Source of the DNA: Defluviitaleaceae bacterium
GTDB lineage: Bacteria > Bacillota > Clostridia > Lachnospirales > WQUN01
Reading direction: 5' to 3'
NCBI GenBank assembly: GCA_009781725.1
Contig: WQVF01000007.1
Location: 1-64,000, forward strand
Length of the DNA stretch: 64,000 bases
A program made the position numbers and the translations under genes. Of the stretch, positions 63,822 through 64,000 are shown in pieces. A model generated the notes under the pieces. That model was not told where the DNA came from. It saw only the letters and a list, made by a program, of their open reading frames with translations, and did no database searches. Position 1 is the stretch's first letter. Each line of letters starts with the position of its first letter.

Positions 63822-64000
63822 GTTTCATCTCTCCTTCTGAGATATTTTTTTGTTGTTATCAAGATGTTCTAACATCCTGACGAATATGTTAACCTCCCAT
63901 TCATGGCATTCCCGCTGTTGTATGTACTCAGTTGCTTAAGTCTTTGAGTGTGAAGTAGGGGTTGCGTGGCCTGCCATGGCCGGGGGTAAACAGCAATTGT
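63822..64000. other. Upstream region of the pilus locus
   Basis: AT-rich in its first 60 bases, then mixed sequence; it presumably contains the pilus promoter. No element or gene is recognised before the window ends. Confidence 0.4.

Overview
The window looks like a chromosomal segment of a strictly fermentative, plant-glycan-using member of the Clostridia, most probably a Lachnospirales-like gut or rumen bacterium. The support is a CIRCE-controlled groESL, strong AGGAGG ribosome sites, SpoIVCA-type large serine recombinases, a DUF5721-like protein typical of Lachnospiraceae, LplA/LplB/YtcP-type sugar importers with YtdP-like AraC sensors, and Gram-positive sortase pili. This placement is inferred from gene content only. 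No rRNA or tRNA gene was seen.

Layout. (1) 0.2-5.2 kb, plus strand: a pectin (rhamnogalacturonan I) catabolic cluster with a GH112 phosphorylase, a GH105 unsaturated rhamnogalacturonyl hydrolase, KduI and KduD. (2) 5.4-10.4 kb: accessory DNA with a HEPN-motif protein, an AraC/GyrI regulator split by a hairpin insertion, a P-loop kinase, gene remnants and a small Cys/Gly-rich protein. (3) 10.4-23.5 kb: an AT-rich mobile island. It holds two large serine recombinases, a Replic_Relax protein next to an iteron-like and hairpin-rich region, a frameshifted VirD4/TraG coupling protein, a HEPN/MNT toxin-antitoxin pair, a small resolvase with palindromic candidate sites, secreted and membrane proteins, a decayed AbrB antitoxin and an ArpU-like regulator. 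No relaxase was recognised. (4) 23.8-28.2 kb: a UroD-family protein, a MATE exporter, a nitrilase-fold amidase and a lipoprotein. (5) 28.2-41.0 kb, minus strand: an importer (two permeases and a binding lipoprotein, no ATPase), a membrane-bound AraC sensor, then six catabolic genes chained by start/stop overlaps (UroD family, Old Yellow Enzyme family, SDR, FAD flavoprotein, 2-hydroxyacid dehydrogenase, xylose-isomerase-like epimerase). (6) 41.3-56.2 kb: mostly housekeeping genes (M42 peptidase, ECF sigma/anti-sigma pair, htpG, a Gfo/Idh/MocA dehydrogenase, lipid kinase, methyltransferase, transketolase, ferredoxin-type aldo/keto reductase, groESL). A deleted HipA-like kinase remnant and a RelB/YafQ module with a frameshifted toxin are also here. 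(7) 57.1-63.8 kb, minus strand: a pilus locus with a backbone pilin (pilin motif, E-box, LPMTG), one polypeptide carrying two complete class C-like sortase domains around a repetitive beta-rich segment, and a SpaA/InlB-repeat adhesin without a recognisable LPXTG signal.

At least three families of small palindromic elements (called M1, M2 and M3 here) are scattered between the genes. One M1 copy is inserted in an M3 copy. M1 has terminal inverted repeats around one of two unrelated REP-like cores. Several genes have been broken by internal deletion, frameshift or element insertion, so the genome appears to be under active small-element and indel erosion.

The best candidate for something undescribed is the tandem double-sortase fusion in the pilus locus. 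Next are the six-gene UroD/OYE/flavoprotein operon and the pair of small FTTSGG-motif proteins.
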